Below are positions 61,174 through 64,000 of a stretch of 64,000 bases of DNA, one piece after another. Each line of letters begins with the position of its first letter. The first letter of the stretch is position 1. Source of the stretch: Kineococcus xinjiangensis (lineage in GTDB: Bacteria; Actinomycetota; Actinomycetes; Actinomycetales; Kineococcaceae); contig NZ_PTJD01000001.1 in NCBI RefSeq assembly GCF_002934625.1, positions 1 to 64,000 on the forward strand. Reading direction: 5' to 3'. The notes below the pieces were generated by a model. That model ran no database searches, was not told the DNA's origin, and saw only the letters and a list, made by a program, of their open reading frames with translations. A program made the translations under genes and the position numbers.

Positions 61174-62562
61174 TCAGGACTCCCCGGCCGGCACCAGCAG
61201 CGCCACGCACTCCACGTGCTGCGTCATCGGGAACAGGTCGAACGCCCGCAGCGCCTGGAGCCGGTAGCCGAGCTCCCCGAACGTCGCCACGTCCCGCGCC
61301 AGCGCCGCCGGGTCGCACGCCACGTACGCCACCGCCCGCGGCCCCAGCGCCGCCAGCCGCTCCACCACGCCGCGCCCGGCGCCCGAGCGCGGCGGGTCCA
61401 GGACCACCACGTCCGCCCGCTCCCCCGCCTCCCCGCCCGCGAGCGCCTCGTCCACCCGCGACGCCACCAGCCGCACCTGCCCCTGGCCGTGCAGGTTGCG
61501 GCGGGCGTCGCGCACCGCGCGGGCGTCCGACTCCACCGCCAGCACCGTGCCCGTCACCCCCACGGCCTCGGCCAGGGCCGCGGCGAACAGGCCCGCACCC
61601 GCGTACAGGTCCAGCGCCCGCTCGCCGGGCTGCGGACCCAGCGCCCCCAGCACCGCCTCCACCAGCACCGCCGGAGCGCCCGGGTGCACCTGCCAGAAGC
61701 CCGCACCGCTCACCCGGAAGCGGTGCTCGGCCCCCGCCGCGACGACCCGCTCCTCCAGCCACGTCCGGCCACCGCGCTGCTCCAGCGTCCCCGGGGCCGT
61801 CCGCACCGCCAGCGACGCCTCCCGCAGGCGCGGCAGCGGCAGCCGCCGCGGCACCGCCTCGCCCTCCGCGGGCGTCACCACGACCAGCGGCGCCCCCTCG
61901 CCGGAACCGACCGCCACCTCCACCTGCGCGGCGTGCTGCCAGCGCTCCTGCAGCACCCCGGTGCCGATCACGCCGCCCTCGGTGATCGGGCAGTCCTCCA
62001 GCACCACCACCTCGTGGGAGCGGTGCCGGCGCAGGCCCGCCCGGCCCTCGGCGTCGACCGCGAAGGCCGTCCGCGTCCGCCAGCGCAGCCCGTCCTCGTC
62101 CCCCGGCACGGCCTCCACCACCACGGGCAGCTCCAGCCCCGCCAGCCGGCGCAGCTGCTCCGCCACCACCGCCGCCTTCAGCTCCCGCTGCGCGGGCAGC
62201 GCCACGTGCTGGAAGTCGCAGCCGCCGCACAGCCCCGGCCGCGCCACCGGGCACGGCTGCTGCACGCGGTCCGGGCTGGCCTCCAGGACCTCCACGGCGT
62301 CGGCGCGCCAGAACTTCGAGCCCTCCCCGCCCTCGGTGACCCGCACCCGGACCCGCTCACCGGGGATCGTGTGGCGGACGAAGACGACGCGACCGCCGTG
62401 GCGGGCCACGCAGTGGCCGCCGTGCGCGACCGGGCCCACCTCGACCTCGAACTCGGTCCCGACCGCGGAGTCGTCGCGCTGCCGCTCCTGCCGCTGCGGG
62501 CGCCCGCCCGCGCGCCGCACCGGGCGCCCGCGCCGCGGCCCGGCCCCGCCGTCGCGGCTCAT
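61174..62562 (-). CDS. TRAM-domain RNA uracil-C5 methyltransferase (TrmA/RlmD-like)
   Basis: The 462-residue protein has an N-terminal TRAM domain (FEVEVGPVAHGGHCVARHGG, VRHTIPGERVRVRV), an Fe-S cluster motif (CPVARPGLCGGCDF) and a methyltransferase domain (ALDLYAGAGLFAAALAEAVG, LDPPRSGAGRGVVERLAALG). The catalytic cysteine lies in AYVACDPAALARDV. It makes 5-methyluridine in rRNA or tRNA. The ATG at 62562 overlaps the stop of the upstream permease gene (ATGA), so the two are coupled. This pairing is common in actinobacteria. Confidence 0.92.
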   Translation of the reverse strand: MSRDGGAGPRRGRPVRRAGGRPQRQERQRDDSAVGTEFEVEVGPVAHGGHCVARHGGRVVFVRHTIPGERVRVRVTEGGEGSKFWRADAVEVLEASPDRVQQPCPVARPGLCGGCDFQHVALPAQRELKAAVVAEQLRRLAGLELPVVVEAVPGDEDGLRWRTRTAFAVDAEGRAGLRRHRSHEVVVLEDCPITEGGVIGTGVLQERWQHAAQVEVAVGSGEGAPLVVVTPAEGEAVPRRLPLPRLREASLAVRTAPGTLEQRGGRTWLEERVVAAGAEHRFRVSGAGFWQVHPGAPAVLVEAVLGALGPQPGERALDLYAGAGLFAAALAEAVGVTGTVLAVESDARAVRDARRNLHGQGQVRLVASRVDEALAGGEAGERADVVVLDPPRSGAGRGVVERLAALGPRAVAYVACDPAALARDVATFGELGYRLQALRAFDLFPMTQHVECVALLVPAGES

Positions 62563-64000
62563 CGCCCACCCCGCCGGGGCCGCTCGTCCGGCGTCGGGCC
62601 GAAGGTCCCCCGCCGCACCGCACCCGGCGCGGACCGCTCGATGCGCTCCTCCGCACCCGCCGACGAGCTGAGCTGCCACGGCACGCTCGCCACCATCACC
62701 CCCGGCGTGTAGCGCAGCCACGTCCGCAGACGCAGCGCCGACTGGTTGTGCAAGAGCGCCTCCCACCAGTGACCCAGCACGTACTCGGGGATGTAGACGG
62801 TGACCAGGTCGCGCGGGTAGCGCGCCCGGATGTCCTTCACGTGCTGCACGACCGGGCGGATGATGTCGCGGTAGGGGGAGTCCAGCACCGTCAGCGGCAC
62901 CGGGATGCCCGCCTCCTCCCACTGCCGCTGCAGCGCCGCGGCCTCCTTCGGGTCCACCGCCACCGTGACCGCCTCCAGCGCCGTCAGCCGCGCCGCCCGC
63001 GCGTACGCCAGCGCCCGCAGGGTCGGCTTGTGCAGCTTCGACACCAGCACGACACCGCGCACGCCCGAGGGCAGCGCGCGGGCCTGCGGGGAGTGCTGCG
63101 GCTCCAGCTCCCGCGCCACCGCCGCGTAGTGCCGGCGGATCAGGCGCATGTTGACGAACAGGAACGCCATCGCCACCAGCGCCAGCCACGCCCCCTGCAT
63201 GAACTTCGTGGTCAGGACGACGACGAGCACGAGTCCCGTCAGGCTCACGCCGACGGTGTTGATGGCCCGCGAGCGCCGCATCCGCCGCCGCTTCACCCGG
63301 TCGGTCTCGGTGCGCAGCAGCCGCGTCCAGTGCCGGACCATCCCCAGCTGGCTGATCGTGAAGGACACGAAGACGCCCACGATGTAGAGCTGGATCAGCT
63401 CGGTGACGCGCGCGTCGAAGACGACGATCAGGACGATCGCCGCACCGGCGAGGGCGATGATGCCGTTGGAGAAGGCGAGCCGGTCCCCGCGCGTGTGCAG
63501 CTGCCGGGGCAGGAAGCCGTCCTTGGCGAGGACGGAGGCCAGCACCGGGAAGCCGTTGAACGCGGTGTTGGCCGCCAGCACCAGGATGATCCCGGTCGCC
63601 GCGGCCACCAGGTAGAAGGCCGGCGAGAAGTGGTCGAAGATCGCATCCGCGAGCTGCCCGATCACCGGGGTCTGCACGTAGTCCTCGCCCACCGGCACGC
63701 CGTCGCGCAGCAGCTGCTCCGCCGGCACCTCGGCGTAGCGCAGACCCGTCAGGTTCGCCAGCGCCACGATGCTCATCAGCATCGTGGTCGAGATCAGCCC
63801 GAGCAGCAGCAGCGTGGTCGCCGCGTTGCGGCTCTTCGGCTTGCGGAAGGCCGGCACGCCGTTGCTGATCGACTGCACGCCGGTCAGGGCGGCGCAGCCG
63901 GAGGAGAAGGCCCGCAGGATCAGGAAGCCCCCGGCCAGACTGGTCAGCCCGGCCGTGAAGTGGTCCTCGGCCCGCAGCTCCAGCTCCGCGCTGGCCACCT
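62559..64000 (-). CDS. APC-family amino acid permease, C-terminal part (5' end outside window)
   Basis: The visible 480 residues contain several membrane helices (FYLVAAATGIILVLAANTAF, VSLTGLVLVVVLTTKFMQGA) and the motif AFSSGCAALTGVQSISNGVPAF. A cytoplasmic C-terminal domain of about 180 residues follows (GVVLVSKLHKPTLRALAYAR, VTVYIPEYVLGHWWEALLHN). This C-terminal domain is typical of the large actinobacterial APC transporters that lie next to a TRAM-domain methyltransferase gene. The substrate is unknown. The start is beyond the window edge. Confidence 0.9.
   Translation of the reverse strand, partial: VASAELELRAEDHFTAGLTSLAGGFLILRAFSSGCAALTGVQSISNGVPAFRKPKSRNAATTLLLLGLISTTMLMSIVALANLTGLRYAEVPAEQLLRDGVPVGEDYVQTPVIGQLADAIFDHFSPAFYLVAAATGIILVLAANTAFNGFPVLASVLAKDGFLPRQLHTRGDRLAFSNGIIALAGAAIVLIVVFDARVTELIQLYIVGVFVSFTISQLGMVRHWTRLLRTETDRVKRRRMRRSRAINTVGVSLTGLVLVVVLTTKFMQGAWLALVAMAFLFVNMRLIRRHYAAVARELEPQHSPQARALPSGVRGVVLVSKLHKPTLRALAYARAARLTALEAVTVAVDPKEAAALQRQWEEAGIPVPLTVLDSPYRDIIRPVVQHVKDIRARYPRDLVTVYIPEYVLGHWWEALLHNQSALRLRTWLRYTPGVMVASVPWQLSSSAGAEERIERSAPGAVRRGTFGPTPDERPRRGGR

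Overview
The window is very GC-rich DNA (GC-rich third codon positions, frequent GTG starts, several leaderless-looking promoters) from an actinobacterium. Two mycothiol-dependent isomerase-family proteins, an Rv2466c/FrnE-like nitroreductase, intradiol dioxygenase-like and cell-wall-binding-repeat secreted proteins, and an aconitase with the long actinobacterial insertion all fit. The mix resembles Kineococcus or another Kineosporiaceae member, but genus is an inference. No CRISPR array, rRNA operon, prophage or replication origin was seen.

Layout. 1-0.8 kb: end of an IS3-family element abutting a 5'-truncated gene. 1.2-3.2 kb: a PNPOx-type oxidase and a mycothiol-dependent enzyme in an overlapping operon, divergent from a TetR regulator with a palindromic operator between. 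3.3-8.2 kb: HAD hydrolase, then a LacI regulator divergent from a secreted GH81 beta-1,3-glucanase with CBM6. 8.4-12.7 kb: secreted protein, two-component system and a dioxygenase-like protein that share a direct-repeat motif upstream. 12.8-14.1 kb: a minus-strand tRNA array (Leu-like GAG, Arg CCG, Ser-like CGA, His GTG, a D-arm-less remnant, Gly TCC, Pro CGG) with an HNH endonuclease gene inside it. 14.4-25.8 kb: methyltransferase, GAF/GGDEF/EAL protein, small and decayed genes, NAD-dependent epimerase, argG behind ARG-box-like DNA, acetyltransferases, a serine-kinase-like ATPase and lipoproteins. 26-33.4 kb: cell-wall-binding-repeat protein, Imm26-like remnant, lipoprotein, nitroreductase, MFS exporter, DUF2236 protein and SDR. 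33.4-41.2 kb: glmS, membrane protein, RNA/DNA methyltransferase with a repeat-coded N-terminus, phosphatidylcholine synthase and a BCCT transporter. 41.4-47 kb: structured leader with a small gene, MarR plus FMN reductase, nucleotidyltransferase, ferritin-like/VIT transporter and a DUF805 gene with an internal stop.

46.9-53.9 kb is the clearest pathway: an ethanolamine-type APC permease divergent from a tight operon of glutamine-synthetase-like ligase, PuuD-like hydrolase, aldehyde dehydrogenase, SDR and FadR-type regulator. A PuuB-type amine oxidase is absent and an SDR (alcohol dehydrogenase type) is present. This suggests gamma-glutamylation of an amino alcohol such as ethanolamine rather than of putrescine.

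54-64 kb: a second mycothiol-dependent enzyme, an overlapping PAS/GGDEF/EAL-HDOD pair, aconitase with an iron-box-like sequence inside its 5' coding region, a TRAM-domain rRNA/tRNA methyltransferase and an APC permease running off the window edge.
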